Source: Dyadobacter fermentans DSM 18053
Lineage (GTDB): Bacteria; Bacteroidota; Bacteroidia; Cytophagales; Spirosomataceae
Assembly (NCBI RefSeq): GCF_000023125.1
Contig: NC_013037.1
Location: forward strand, 5,310,501-5,374,500
Reading direction: 5' to 3'
DNA length: 64,000 nt
This document shows, piece after piece, positions 43,294-52,343 of this stretch (the first letter of the stretch is position 1; each line of letters starts with the position of its first letter). The notes under the pieces are model-generated. The model worked only from the letters and a program-made list of their open reading frames with translations, did no database searches and was not told the DNA's origin. The position numbers and the translations under genes are program-made.

Positions 43294-44397
43294 GTGCACA
43301 TAAGTGAAAATAATAGGTTACCCCAGGATTTCGGGGTGATCGATTTTAACAGAAGACTGAAATCCTGGTATCTTGAAAGTCACCGCCCTTTGCCCTGGCG
43401 TGAAACCAAAGATCCATATAAAATTTGGTTATCGGAAGTGATCCTCCAACAGACCCGCGTGGCGCAGGGGCTGCCTTATTACGAGCGTTTTACAGAGCAA
43501 TATCCGACCGTATTCGACCTGGCGGCGGCCGATGAGCGCGATGTGCTCCGGCTATGGCAGGGTTTGGGGTACTATTCCCGCGCACGGAACATGCATTTCA
43601 CTGCCCGTCAGGTGGTCGAAGATTACAACGGCCGGTTTCCTGAAAGTGCGGAAAAGCTTTTGAAACTGAAAGGGCTCGGGCAATACACCGCGGCGGCCAT
43701 AGCATCGTTTGCATTCAATGAGGCGGTGCCGGCGATTGACGGCAATGTGTACCGCGTGATGGCTCGCATTTTCGGGATACAGGCCGACATGCTTAGCAAT
43801 GAGGGAAAGAAGGAGTTTGCGGCCCTGGCAAGGCAGCTGGTGCCGAAGGACGATCCCGCGACCTACAACCAGGCGATGATCGAGTTCGGTGCATTACAAT
43901 GTGTACCGGCGTCGCCGAACTGCGCGGCTTGTATTTTCAATGACCGCTGTTTCGCCTATGAACACGGCATGCAGGGGCAGTTGCCGGTGAAGATCAAAAA
44001 GTTGACCATTAAGCACCGTTTTCTGAACTATTTCATCATTAGGCAAGGAAACAGACTCGCCATGCATGAGCGTCTTGCCCGCGATATCTGGTCTGGCTTA
44101 TACGATTTTTACCTGATTGAAACCCGGACACCGGCTACCACACTTGATCACCTGACCATCCCTGAACCCATCTTCCAGAACCTGCTTTCAAAAGGAACAA
44201 TACAGGAGGTCCCGAAAGTATATTCCCACATCCTGACCCACCAGCGCTTGCAGGTACGATTCTGGTGGCTGGAAATTCCGGAAACCGAACGGATAGATTT
44301 GCCCCCCGGATTGGCTTTTTACGATGATAAGGAAGTGGAAGTGCTGCCAAAACCTATTCTGATTGATACGGTTTTGCGCGAGGAAAACTATCTCTAA
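43294..44397 (+). CDS. mutY: A/G-specific adenine glycosylase
   Basis: 367 residues. It removes adenine mispaired with 8-oxoG. The helix-hairpin-helix LLKLKGLGQYTAAAIASFAF with catalytic Asp in PAIDGNVYRV, the catalytic Glu in SEVILQQTRV, the [4Fe-4S] ligands C-x6-C-x2-C-x5-C (CVPASPNCAACIFNDRC) and a C-terminal NUDIX-like domain (about 240-355) are present. The start is a GTG at 43294 or a later codon; no ATG precedes the conserved region closely. Confidence 0.95.
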   Translation: MHISENNRLPQDFGVIDFNRRLKSWYLESHRPLPWRETKDPYKIWLSEVILQQTRVAQGLPYYERFTEQYPTVFDLAAADERDVLRLWQGLGYYSRARNMHFTARQVVEDYNGRFPESAEKLLKLKGLGQYTAAAIASFAFNEAVPAIDGNVYRVMARIFGIQADMLSNEGKKEFAALARQLVPKDDPATYNQAMIEFGALQCVPASPNCAACIFNDRCFAYEHGMQGQLPVKIKKLTIKHRFLNYFIIRQGNRLAMHERLARDIWSGLYDFYLIETRTPATTLDHLTIPEPIFQNLLSKGTIQEVPKVYSHILTHQRLQVRFWWLEIPETERIDLPPGLAFYDDKEVEVLPKPILIDTVLREENYL

Positions 44398-44502
44398 CCG
44401 CCTGATCATTTCGAATTTAGTTAGCGGTTTGGCGACTGATAACGGATAGGATTGTGTTTTAACTAATATATTTTTGTACTAAACACTTAATGGGATTCAG
44501 TC

Positions 44503-45360
44503 ATGGGAAGTTTCAGTTTGAATGCCAGCCAGATCGCCGACTATAACCGCGATGGCTACATTGTGGTAAAAAGCCTGTTTTCGACGGAGGAAATTGAGAA
44601 ACTATATCATACCGCACTCGAAAACTCGATCATGCAGAAGAATGCAATGGACCTGAACGATCAGTCGGGCAAGAAAACTAAGCTTTCGCTCTGGTTTACG
44701 CCCGGCGACGACGTTTTCGGATATCTGATCCGGAGCGAGCGAATGGTCAATTCGGTGTGGCAGCTGTTGCAGGAAGAAAGCCAGGTTTGTCATTTTCATA
44801 CCAAGCTTATGCAAAAGGAGCCTAAGGTTGGCGGCGCGTGGGAATGGCACCAGGATTATGGTTATTGGTATAAAAATCAATTCATTTTCCCCGATCAGCT
44901 CATGAGCGTGATGATCGCGCTGACGCCTGCTAATAAGGAAAACGGCTGTTTGCAGGTCATTAAAGGCTCGCACAAAATGGGCCGGGTAAACCACGGCTTT
45001 GCGGGCGAGCAGGTGGGTGCCGACATGGAAATGGTGAACCACGCATTGAAAACAATGGACCTTGTTTACTGCGAATTGGAGCCAGGCGACGCATTGTTTT
45101 TTCACAGCAACCTCATGCACCGCTCGGAAGCCAACTTGTCCGATCATCCGCGTTGGTCGCTGATTTCCTGCTATAACTCGCAATCCAACATCGCCTACGC
45201 CGAAACGTCCACATCGTGGCGCGTGCCGGTTTCCATCGTGCCCGATCACGCATTGCTCGAATGGAACGCCCAATCGTTTGAAAATGCCGATTTCCTTAAA
45301 AAAGAGGACGATCCGGCATTGAAATCCACCGGCTGGGAGAATGAAGTGAAGACCAACTGA
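44503..45360 (+). CDS. Phytanoyl-CoA dioxygenase family protein
   Basis: 285 residues, Fe(II)/2-oxoglutarate dioxygenase fold. The metal ligands are HQDYGYWY (HxD) and the histidine in SNLMHRSEANLS, with the 2-oxoglutarate arginine probably in HPRWSL. It hydroxylates an unknown substrate in the cytoplasm. With the Gfo/Idh gene 38 bp downstream it forms a two-gene unit, probably for a small-molecule or sugar-derived compound. The pair interrupts the usual mutY-ssb neighbourhood. Confidence 0.88.
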   Translation: MGSFSLNASQIADYNRDGYIVVKSLFSTEEIEKLYHTALENSIMQKNAMDLNDQSGKKTKLSLWFTPGDDVFGYLIRSERMVNSVWQLLQEESQVCHFHTKLMQKEPKVGGAWEWHQDYGYWYKNQFIFPDQLMSVMIALTPANKENGCLQVIKGSHKMGRVNHGFAGEQVGADMEMVNHALKTMDLVYCELEPGDALFFHSNLMHRSEANLSDHPRWSLISCYNSQSNIAYAETSTSWRVPVSIVPDHALLEWNAQSFENADFLKKEDDPALKSTGWENEVKTN

Positions 45361-45398
45361 GTGTCGATATCCTACCAAACCTTAACCAAGAATCATTT

Positions 45399-46604
45399 AT
45401 GCAGAAAATCGCAATGCTCGGCTCGGGCTTTATCGGCCGTTTTTATGCGGAATCCATTCACGGACAGCGCAGTCGCGACCGCGTCGTGGCCATTTACGCG
45501 CGGCGGGAAGAAAGCGCCAAAAAATTTGCGGATGATTATGGCTGCGATTTCTGGTCGTCGAACATGGAAGAGGTGATAGCCCATCCCGATGTGAACATGG
45601 TTTGCATTGCATTGCCGAACAATGTGCATGAAGAAGCGGTAATGCTTTGCGCCAAACATAAAAAGGCCGTCGTATCCACCAAGCCGCTCGGGCGGAATGG
45701 GGCGGAAGCGCTAAGAATGCTGAAAGCCGTGGAAGAGGCGGGCATTTTTGCCGGTTACCTGGAAGATCTTTGTTACACGCCGAAGTTTTTGAAATCACTC
45801 GAAAGTGTGAAAAACGGTTCGCTGGGCCGCATTATCTGGGCCAAATCGCGCGAGGCTCACCCGGGGCCGCATAGCGAATGGTTTTGGGACATCGAACAGG
45901 CCGGCGGCGGGTGCATTCTGGATCTGGGCTGCCATTGCATTGAAATATCGCGGAATTTTATCGGGAAGGACATTAAACCCGTCGAAGTAATGTGCTGGGC
46001 GGATACGCAGGTGAAACCGATCGACGCCGAGGACCATGCCATCGCATTGGTTAAATATGAAAACGGCGCAATCGGGCAGTTTGAGGTAAGCTGGACGTTC
46101 CGCGGCGGGATGGATTTGCGGGATGAAGTGATGGGGACGGAAGGCACGATCTGGATCAACAACTTTTTGAGGACCGGTTTTGAAATGTTCACCACAGGCC
46201 AGAACCCCGACGGCGCCGGCGAGGAATACGTAGCCGAAAAAGCCGAAAGCAACACGGGATGGCTATTTCCGGTTGGGGACGAAGTGAACGATCTGGGTTA
46301 TAACCACATGTTTACGGATATGTTCAATTCTGTGGAAAAGGGTAACGAGCCTGCGGAGACTTTCTATGACGGCTACATTGTAAACGCGGTCATCGACGCG
46401 GCGTACAAATCGGCGAAATCGAAGCTTTGGGAGAAGGTGGAACTGCCCGTGTGGCGCGGCCGCGAGGGGGTGGAAAAGCCTTCCAACTATGTTTCGTATA
46501 ATGAAACGCATTACCTCATCAAACAGGAGGTAACACACGACGGGCGGAACAAACTGATCCTGAAAGACAAGGCAACCGGCAAGATTACCGAGCAGGATAT
46601 TTAA
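45399..46604 (+). CDS. Gfo/Idh/MocA family oxidoreductase
   Basis: 401 residues with an N-terminal Rossmann domain (IAMLGSGFIGRFYAESI) and no signal peptide, thus cytoplasmic. TKPLGRN replaces the usual EKP motif (Thr for Glu), and HCIEISRNFIGKD belongs to the C-terminal domain where the catalytic His/Asp lie. It oxidises or reduces a sugar or inositol-like compound with NAD(P). Pairing with a phytanoyl-CoA-type dioxygenase is seen elsewhere in Bacteroidetes, as I recall; the substrate is unknown. Confidence 0.87.
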   Translation: MQKIAMLGSGFIGRFYAESIHGQRSRDRVVAIYARREESAKKFADDYGCDFWSSNMEEVIAHPDVNMVCIALPNNVHEEAVMLCAKHKKAVVSTKPLGRNGAEALRMLKAVEEAGIFAGYLEDLCYTPKFLKSLESVKNGSLGRIIWAKSREAHPGPHSEWFWDIEQAGGGCILDLGCHCIEISRNFIGKDIKPVEVMCWADTQVKPIDAEDHAIALVKYENGAIGQFEVSWTFRGGMDLRDEVMGTEGTIWINNFLRTGFEMFTTGQNPDGAGEEYVAEKAESNTGWLFPVGDEVNDLGYNHMFTDMFNSVEKGNEPAETFYDGYIVNAVIDAAYKSAKSKLWEKVELPVWRGREGVEKPSNYVSYNETHYLIKQEVTHDGRNKLILKDKATGKITEQDI

Positions 46605-46670
46605 CAGAAATCTTTCGGTGAATATGCCTATATTTAAAGTTGCAACAAACATAAACCGCAATAAAAGACA

Positions 46671-47183
46671 ATGGCAGGAAGCGTTAACAAAGTAATTCTG
46701 ATAGGCAACCTGGGCAGCGATCCGGAGGTTCGTTACCTGGAAAGCGGTTCCGCTGTGGCGAAATTCAATATCGCGACCACGGAAACTTACACCAACAAAA
46801 ACGGTGAGCGTGTAGACAATACCGAATGGCACCGCATCGAGCTTTGGGAAGGATTGGCCAAAGTAGCCGAGAAATACCTTAAAAAAGGAAACCAGGTGTA
46901 CATCGAAGGACGTATCCGCACGGACACCTGGACCGACAAGGAAGGCCAGCAGCGCACCGGAGTAACCATCCGCGCGAACAGTATGACATTACTGGGCGGT
47001 CCGTCGGGCGGCGGTCCGTCAGGCGGCGGCAATTCTGGCGGCGATTACAACCAGGGAGGCCAGCAAGGCGGTTACCAGCAATCGGGCAATGCACCGCGCT
47101 CCAACAACGGCCCGCGACCGTCGGACCCGATACCGCCATCGATGGCAGCCGGCAGCAACGACGACGACGATTTGCCGTTCTGA
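46671..47183 (+). CDS. ssb: Single-stranded DNA-binding protein
   Basis: 170 residues: the OB-fold (about 1-108, VNKVILIGNLGSDPEVRYL, VYIEGRIRTDTW), a Gly/Gln/Asn-rich linker and the acidic tip DDDDLPF that recruits partner proteins. It coats single-stranded DNA in replication and repair. It lies between the inserted Gfo/Idh gene and gldE. Confidence 0.97.
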   Translation: MAGSVNKVILIGNLGSDPEVRYLESGSAVAKFNIATTETYTNKNGERVDNTEWHRIELWEGLAKVAEKYLKKGNQVYIEGRIRTDTWTDKEGQQRTGVTIRANSMTLLGGPSGGGPSGGGNSGGDYNQGGQQGGYQQSGNAPRSNNGPRPSDPIPPSMAAGSNDDDDLPF

Positions 47184-47205
47184 TGCACTCCGACTAAGAT
47201 AGTGA

Positions 47206-47264
47206 CGAATCCCGCTTCAAAATGTATTTATTCCTGAATTGATACAGTTTATAAGCGGGATTCG
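47206..47264. repeat. 12-bp inverted repeat between ssb and gldE
   Basis: CGAATCCCGCTT (47206-47217) is the exact complement of AAGCGGGATTCG (47253-47264), 35 nt apart. No T-run follows, so it is not a classical terminator. It could be a long-loop hairpin in the ssb 3' end or an operator-like site. Confidence 0.55.
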
Positions 47265-47312
47265 CTACATTTAGCTGCTTGAATACCTATTTTGAACATT
47301 TTCTGACATTTC

Positions 47313-48629
47313 GTGAAAGAAACAGAAGACAGTGACGACCCGCTTGCCCGAACGCGTACGGGGATCGATTTTCCCCAGAAAAGTACGCAAACCACTCTGG
47401 CAGGGGTGATCATACCCTTTGATTTCCTGGCTCCCTACGACCTCATTCTTGTAATAGTTTTTTTGCTGATATCCCTGTTCCTCTCCGGCATCAGGGCGGC
47501 TTATGCGGCTTCCGGTGCGATGGAAAATCCCTGGGAACGCAAGGCGGAAGGCGGAAACCAACTTCCTACGCGTATTCAACAGTTGGCGTTGTCATTGGTG
47601 CAGCGCGGCATTACCTTGTTCGCATTGGTGCTGGCGGCGCGTCTGGCGTGGCTGCAAATGCAGGCGGGGAATATGGAAATAGTCCGGTGGGCGGTCCTGG
47701 CGTTCGTCGTTGTCTGGATCTGGCTCGATGCGATGGTCCGTTACAACAGCGCACGCAAAGCCCAGGAGCTCATTCCGAAACTGTCCGGGCTGACGCAATT
47801 CCTTATCAAAATATGCAAGCCCCTCACACAGCCGGTAATGAAGCTAGGCTATTCGTTTGGTGTGCTTACGCCCGAAGGTGCGGAAATCACCACCGAAATG
47901 CTCGAAGCCAAAGCGGAAAGCGAAGAAGAAACCGATTTGCTCCGTGGCCTGGCCAATTTCCGGCAAACTATTGCGCGCAAGGCTATGCAGGCACGCGTGC
48001 AGATCACCGCATTCGATATTGAGCTGGATTTCCATGAACTGATGGACCGCATCAATAAATCGGGGTACTCGCGGGTGCCGGTTTACCGGGACGACCTGGA
48101 TCACGTTGAAGGTATCCTGAATGTAAAAGACTTGCTTCCGCACATTCACCTCGACGAGCACTTTAACTGGCAAAAATTGCTCCGGCCCGTTTATTTCATT
48201 CCCGAAAGTAAGCGCCTGGACGACCTGATGAAGGATTTTCAGAACCGCCGGGTGCATATGGCTATCGTGGTGGACGAGTACGGCGGAACGAGCGGGCTGA
48301 TCACACTCGAAGACATTATCGAAGAAATTTTCGGGGACATTAATGATGAATATGACGAAGACGAGGAAGTGAACTACACGCAGGTGGACGAGCACACATA
48401 CGTCTTCGAAGGAAAGGTGCTGATTAATGACCTTTGCCGCCTGCTTAACCTTGAAACCGACTATTTTGATGAAGTAAGAGGCAATAGCGAATCTTTGGCG
48501 GGGCTATTGTTGGAGCTGTTTTCACGACTTCCACGCACCGGCGAAATTGCCACGCATCGGGAAGTGACGTTCAAGGTTCAGTCGGCCGACAAGAAGCGCA
48601 TTAAAAAAGTGCGGGTGCTGGTGTCATAA
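47313..48629 (+). CDS. gldE: GldE-like CBS-domain transporter-associated membrane protein
   Basis: 438 residues. Hydrophobic segments near 45-65, 90-112 and 122-142 belong to a degenerate DUF21/CNNM transmembrane part. Two CBS domains follow (about 245-365, GYSRVPVYRDDLDHVEGILNVKDLL; MAIVVDEYGGTSGLITLEDIIEEIFGDI) and a CorC/HlyC C-terminal domain. Position after mutY/ssb matches the Bacteroidetes gene order mutY-ssb-gldE; GldE is linked to gliding and type IX secretion lipoprotein GldD. No gldD follows, guaB does. The start is a GTG at 47313. Confidence 0.85.
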   Translation: MKETEDSDDPLARTRTGIDFPQKSTQTTLAGVIIPFDFLAPYDLILVIVFLLISLFLSGIRAAYAASGAMENPWERKAEGGNQLPTRIQQLALSLVQRGITLFALVLAARLAWLQMQAGNMEIVRWAVLAFVVVWIWLDAMVRYNSARKAQELIPKLSGLTQFLIKICKPLTQPVMKLGYSFGVLTPEGAEITTEMLEAKAESEEETDLLRGLANFRQTIARKAMQARVQITAFDIELDFHELMDRINKSGYSRVPVYRDDLDHVEGILNVKDLLPHIHLDEHFNWQKLLRPVYFIPESKRLDDLMKDFQNRRVHMAIVVDEYGGTSGLITLEDIIEEIFGDINDEYDEDEEVNYTQVDEHTYVFEGKVLINDLCRLLNLETDYFDEVRGNSESLAGLLLELFSRLPRTGEIATHREVTFKVQSADKKRIKKVRVLVS

Positions 48630-48669
48630 AAAAAATACAATTCGATTTTATTTACTCAGAACTTATTAT

Positions 48670-48677
48670 TAATTTTG
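48670..48677 (+). promoter_or_regulatory. Candidate -7 element for guaB
   Basis: TAATTTTG fits TAnnTTTG and lies 28 bp before the guaB ATG. No TTG is found 19-21 bp upstream, so only the -7 half is supported. Confidence 0.35.
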
Positions 48678-48705
48678 CCCGGCAAATAACAATAGTTTAT
48701 TTGCT

Positions 48706-50178
48706 ATGAGCACAGACCCATCCAAAGTCCTCTTCGAGGCACTCACCTACGACGACGTTCTGTTAATCCCCGGTTATTCAGAAGTCCTGCCTCGTAACAC
48801 ATCAACAAAAACCAAGCTTACCCGTAACATCGAGTTGAACATTCCTATTGTGTCGGCTGCTATGGATACGGTAACGGAATTTGAACTGGCCATTGCCATG
48901 GCTCAGGAAGGTGGTATCGGAATAATCCATAAAAACATGTCCCTGGAAGCGCAGGCTGAGCAGGTGAGAAAAGTAAAACGTTCGGAAAGCGGCATGATCC
49001 TCGATCCGATCACGCTACTCGACACCGCGACCCTTGGCGAGGCACACCAGATCATGCGCGAGTTCAAGATCGGAGGTATCCCGGTGATCGACAAGGATCA
49101 CAAACTGGTGGGTATCCTGACCAACCGCGACCTTCGCTTCCAACGCGAAATGGCCAAGCCGGTAACCGAAATCATGACGAAGGACAACCTCGTTACGGCT
49201 TCGGAAGGCCTGTCGCTCGACGACGCAGAGAAAATCCTCCAAGAATACAAAATCGAGAAACTTCCTATCGTAGATGCAGACTACCGTCTCACGGGCCTGA
49301 TCACCTACAAGGACATTCTGAAACGCAAATCACACCCGAATGCATGTAAGGACGAATACGGCCGCCTGCGCGTAGGTGCGGCCATCGGCGTTACGCCCGA
49401 CGTGCTGAAACGTGTGGAAGCGCTGGTGAAAGCCGGTGTGGACGTGGTAAGCCTCGACACCGCTCATGGACATTCCAGAGGCGTGATCGATGCATTGAAA
49501 TCCATCAAAGCAGCATTCCCGAAACTGGACGTGATCGCTGGAAACGTGGCAACCGGCGAAGCGGCAAAAGCATTGGCAGAAGCCGGTGCGGATGCGGTGA
49601 AAGTGGGTGTGGGCCCTGGCAGCATTTGTACAACGCGTATCATCGCGGGTATCGGCGTTCCTCAGCTGACCGCCGTGATGTGGGCAGCGGAAGGACTGAA
49701 AGGCACTGGCGTTCCGGTTATCGCTGACGGCGGTATCCGTTTCTCCGGCGATATGACCAAAGCATTGGCCGGCGGAGCAAGCACCATCATGATCGGCTCG
49801 ATGCTCGCTGGTAGCGATGAAGCACCGGGCGAGGTGGTGATTTATGAAGGACGTAAATTTAAGGCATACCGCGGGATGGGCTCTGTGGAAGCGATGGAAG
49901 ATGGCTCGAAAGACCGCTACTTCCAGGATGCTGAGGACGATGTGAAGAAACTGGTTCCGGAAGGTATCGTGGGTCGCGTACCGTTCAAGGGCAAAGTTTC
50001 CGAGATCATTTATCAGATGGTAGGCGGTTTGAAAGCGGGAATGGGCTACTGCGGCGCAGGTGATATCGAATCGTTGCAGAATGCACAGTTCGTGAAAATC
50101 ACTTCGGCCGGTGTGAAGGAAAGCCACCCGCACGATATCATGATCCAGAAAGAAGCACCGAATTATTCGAGATCTTAA
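48706..50178 (+). CDS. guaB: IMP dehydrogenase
   Basis: 490 residues. It oxidises IMP to XMP, the committed step to GMP. Order: N-terminal barrel part ([13 protein letters not shown]), two CBS domains (about 95-215, [12 protein letters not shown]), then the catalytic Cys loop GPGSICTTR and the flap with AYRGMGS. All key residues are present. A strong terminator lies 49 bp after the stop. Confidence 0.97.
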   Translation: MSTDPSKVLFEALTYDDVLLIPGYSEVLPRNTSTKTKLTRNIELNIPIVSAAMDTVTEFELAIAMAQEGGIGIIHKNMSLEAQAEQVRKVKRSESGMILDPITLLDTATLGEAHQIMREFKIGGIPVIDKDHKLVGILTNRDLRFQREMAKPVTEIMTKDNLVTASEGLSLDDAEKILQEYKIEKLPIVDADYRLTGLITYKDILKRKSHPNACKDEYGRLRVGAAIGVTPDVLKRVEALVKAGVDVVSLDTAHGHSRGVIDALKSIKAAFPKLDVIAGNVATGEAAKALAEAGADAVKVGVGPGSICTTRIIAGIGVPQLTAVMWAAEGLKGTGVPVIADGGIRFSGDMTKALAGGASTIMIGSMLAGSDEAPGEVVIYEGRKFKAYRGMGSVEAMEDGSKDRYFQDAEDDVKKLVPEGIVGRVPFKGKVSEIIYQMVGGLKAGMGYCGAGDIESLQNAQFVKITSAGVKESHPHDIMIQKEAPNYSRS

Positions 50179-50226
50179 ATGTACTTCGGCTGTCGGCTAT
50201 CGGCAGTCGAACCTTTTTATTATAGT

Positions 50227-50268
50227 AAAAGATAAGGCGTCGCATTCACTTGCGACGCCTTATCTTTT
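50227..50268 (+). terminator. Strong terminator after guaB
   Basis: AAAAGATAAGGCGTCGCA pairs with TGCGACGCCTTATCTTTT around a TTCACT loop. It is a perfect stem of about 18 bp with A/T flanks, so it can act in both directions. It ends 13 bp before the left end of the IS element. Confidence 0.92.
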
Positions 50269-50317
50269 TATACTTCTGTCCCGTCCTGATATAGGTTGAC
50301 ACAATCAAAGTCAACTA

Positions 50318-50725
50318 ATGGAAGAACAAGACTTTAAGTGTTACAAGAAGCGTACTCAGAAAGATTACAGTTTGGCCTTCAAACTATCGATTGTGGATGC
50401 AGTCGAAAAAGGTGAGTTGACCTACAAGCAAGCCCAGCTCCGGCATGGCATTCAGGGAAGGAGTACTGTTTTGGTTTGGCTCAGAAAACATGGTAGATTA
50501 GATTGGAAAGAATCTGAAACCATGAAAAAAGACACACCCAATAAAAAGATCCGGGAACTGGAAAGGAAGCTGAAACGGCTTGAACAGGAAAAACATGTGC
50601 TTAATACGGCCATCGATATTGCTGACAGCCAGTTTGGTACCGACATCAGAAAAAAGTATTTGAGCCTGTTGTCAGAAGCTGCGGATCAGGCTCAAAAAGA
50701 GAGCGGCTCCCCGTCGGATTCGTAG
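50318..50725 (+). CDS. IS3-family transposase OrfA
   Basis: 135 residues: a helix-turn-helix (AFKLSIVDAVEKGELTYKQAQLRHGIQGRSTVLVWLRKHGRLDW) that binds the terminal repeats and a leucine-zipper-like helix (IRELERKLKRLEQEKHVLNTAIDIA). Near its end, CAA AAA GAG at 50693-50701 is a slippery A-run; a -1 shift there leads into the orfB frame and gives the fused transposase. Confidence 0.93.
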   Translation: MEEQDFKCYKKRTQKDYSLAFKLSIVDAVEKGELTYKQAQLRHGIQGRSTVLVWLRKHGRLDWKESETMKKDTPNKKIRELERKLKRLEQEKHVLNTAIDIADSQFGTDIRKKYLSLLSEAADQAQKESGSPSDS

Positions 50726-51558
50726 CGAAAGTACTGGGTTATAGCCGCCAGTACTTTTATAAACATTGTAAATCAGCACAGTTACGGGTGCAACGAGAAT
50801 CACAAGTGAAGACCTTGGTTGAACGAGAGCGAAAGCTTTTGCCACGTTTGGGTACCAGAAAGCTTTATCATCAGCTCAGGGAGTCCCTAAGCGCATCCCA
50901 AATCAGGTTCGGGCGTGATCAACTGTTTGATTTAATGCGAAAACATAGGATGCTGATCGTTCCTAAGCGGAGATATGTGCAAACAACGATGTCAAAACAC
51001 TGGCTTAGAAAGTATCCAAACCTGGCCAAAGATTTGAAGGTAACCAGGCCCGACCAGCTATGGGTAAGTGACATCACCTACCTGAAAACCGATGAAGGGA
51101 ATTGCTACCTAAACCTGGTAACAGACGCATATAGCAGGAAAATAATGGGCTATGCAATTGCTGATAATATGGAAGCGGTTGAAATGAAAAAGGCTTTCCA
51201 AATGGCTGTTAAGTGCAGTATGAATGGACTTGAAGGTCTTATCCATCATTCTGACAGAGGATTACAGTATTGTAGTGCCGAATACACCAGTATTGCGAGG
51301 TTTAACCATATCAATATCAGCATGACCGAAAACTCTGACCCATACGAGAATGCATTAGCAGAAAGGATGAACAAAACGATGAAGGAAGAATTTGGACTAG
51401 GAAATATTTTACCTTCCAGGAAACTGGCAGGTCATCTGGTCGATGAAGCCGTTCAGCTTTACAACAATTACAGACCACATCTGTCCTTACAAATGCAAAC
51501 ACCTGAATACATTTACAAACAAAAATCCCAGTCACAGAAGCAACTGGGATCATTATAA
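50695..51558 (+). CDS. IS3-family transposase OrfB (DDE integrase core)
   Basis: Given from the slippery site; 287 codons precede the stop. The frame is open from 50626. Its N-terminal part (FVAKVLGYSRQYFYKH) is the usual OrfB start and lies upstream of the only nearby in-frame start (GTG 50788), which shows that OrfB is made by -1 frameshifting from OrfA. The rve core has the DDE set in LWVSDITYL, HHSDRGLQY and NALAERMNK. All catalytic residues are present. Confidence 0.93.
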   Translation, partial: KRERLPVGFVAKVLGYSRQYFYKHCKSAQLRVQRESQVKTLVERERKLLPRLGTRKLYHQLRESLSASQIRFGRDQLFDLMRKHRMLIVPKRRYVQTTMSKHWLRKYPNLAKDLKVTRPDQLWVSDITYLKTDEGNCYLNLVTDAYSRKIMGYAIADNMEAVEMKKAFQMAVKCSMNGLEGLIHHSDRGLQYCSAEYTSIARFNHINISMTENSDPYENALAERMNKTMKEEFGLGNILPSRKLAGHLVDEAVQLYNNYRPHLSLQMQTPEYIYKQKSQSQKQLGSL

Positions 51559-51645
51559 AACCTGTCAACCTATTTCAGGACGACTCATTCGTAGAAAATA
51601 TCACAACAAATAAAGCCGATAGCCGATAGCCGACAGCCGAAGTCT

Positions 51646-52302
51646 TTAAGCCGCGCTCGGCTTTGCGAAGCGGGTTTTCAGGTAGGAGAAAATCATTGGA
51701 AGGATTGAAATTCCGATGATGCCGAAAATGACTAGTTCGAAGTTTTGTTTAACAACTTCCATATTTCCAAAGAAGTAGCCAAGCAAAGTCAGCGAGGGAA
51801 CCCAAAGCAATGCGCCCAGGATGCAGAAAATGATATATTTCGAATAGTTCATGCTTCCCGCGCCGGCTACGAAAGGTGCCACTGTGCGCACGATGGGAAT
51901 AAAACGAGCCATGATAACGGTGCTGCCGCCGTGTTTTTCGTAAAACGCCTCCGTCTTTTCGAGGTATTCCCTTTTGAGGAACAGGATTTTCTCGCGTTTC
52001 TTGATCTGGCCGCCGAACGTTTTACCCATGAAATAGTTGACATTATCGCCAAGCAATGCTGCAATAATGAGGATAATGATGATCAGCCACACATTCAGGC
52101 CGGTGGTTTCGTTGGCAGCGATGGCGCCCGCAGCGAACAGCAGCGAGTCGCCGGGTAACAGCGGCATGATTACCAGGCCGGTTTCGGTAAATACAATTAG
52201 AAACAGAATGACGTAAGTGAGTGTACCATATTCTTCCACAATATTGAACAAATGCTTGTCCAGATGAAGGAAGACATCAATGAACTGAGTTAAAAATTCC
52301 AT
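51646..52302 (-). CDS. DedA family membrane protein
   Basis: 218 residues with about five hydrophobic segments. The DedA/VTT marks are TETGLVIMPLLPGDSLLFAAG, GDNVNYFMGKTFGG, FYEKHGGSTVIMARFIPIVRTVAPFVAGAG and GALLWV. DedA proteins act in lipid-carrier or phospholipid flipping and envelope homeostasis in the inner membrane. It is convergent with guaB, from which the IS element and heptamer arms separate it. Confidence 0.94.
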   Translation of the reverse strand: MEFLTQFIDVFLHLDKHLFNIVEEYGTLTYVILFLIVFTETGLVIMPLLPGDSLLFAAGAIAANETTGLNVWLIIIILIIAALLGDNVNYFMGKTFGGQIKKREKILFLKREYLEKTEAFYEKHGGSTVIMARFIPIVRTVAPFVAGAGSMNYSKYIIFCILGALLWVPSLTLLGYFFGNMEVVKQNFELVIFGIIGISILPMIFSYLKTRFAKPSAA

Positions 52303-52343
52303 AGCTATTCGTTAAGTTGACAATCTGTTTTACTAGTCCTGAC

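Larger units (their letters stand above)
50282..51582 (+). mobile_element. IS3-family insertion sequence
   Basis: About 1.30 kb. The terminal inverted repeats are CGTCCTGATATAGGTTGACA (50282-50301) and the complement of TGTCAACCTATTTCAGGACG (51563-51582), with one mismatch in 20. It carries the two overlapping frames orfA and orfB of an IS3-type transposase. No 3-5-bp target duplication is visible directly outside the repeats, so it may be old or rearranged. Both frames are intact and it may still be active. Confidence 0.92.
50183..51643. repeat. 21-bp inverted repeat of heptamers around the IS element
   Basis: The left arm (50183-50203, starts ACTTCGGCTGTCGG) is the exact reverse complement of the right arm (51623-51643, ends GACAGCCGAAGT). 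Both are built of degenerate heptamers (GCCGATA, GCCGACA, GCCGAAG). The left arm begins 5 bp after the guaB stop and the right arm ends 3 bp before the dedA stop, so the pair formed the convergent intergenic hairpin before the IS inserted between them. Confidence 0.85.

Noticed and set aside
44396..44432. Terminator after mutY
   Set aside because: The AACCGC/GCGGTT pairing is only 6 bp with a long loop and no clear T-run.
50276..51588. Target-site duplication of the IS3 element
   Set aside because: The bases directly outside the terminal repeats (TCC and ACT) do not match in any 3-5-bp register tried.
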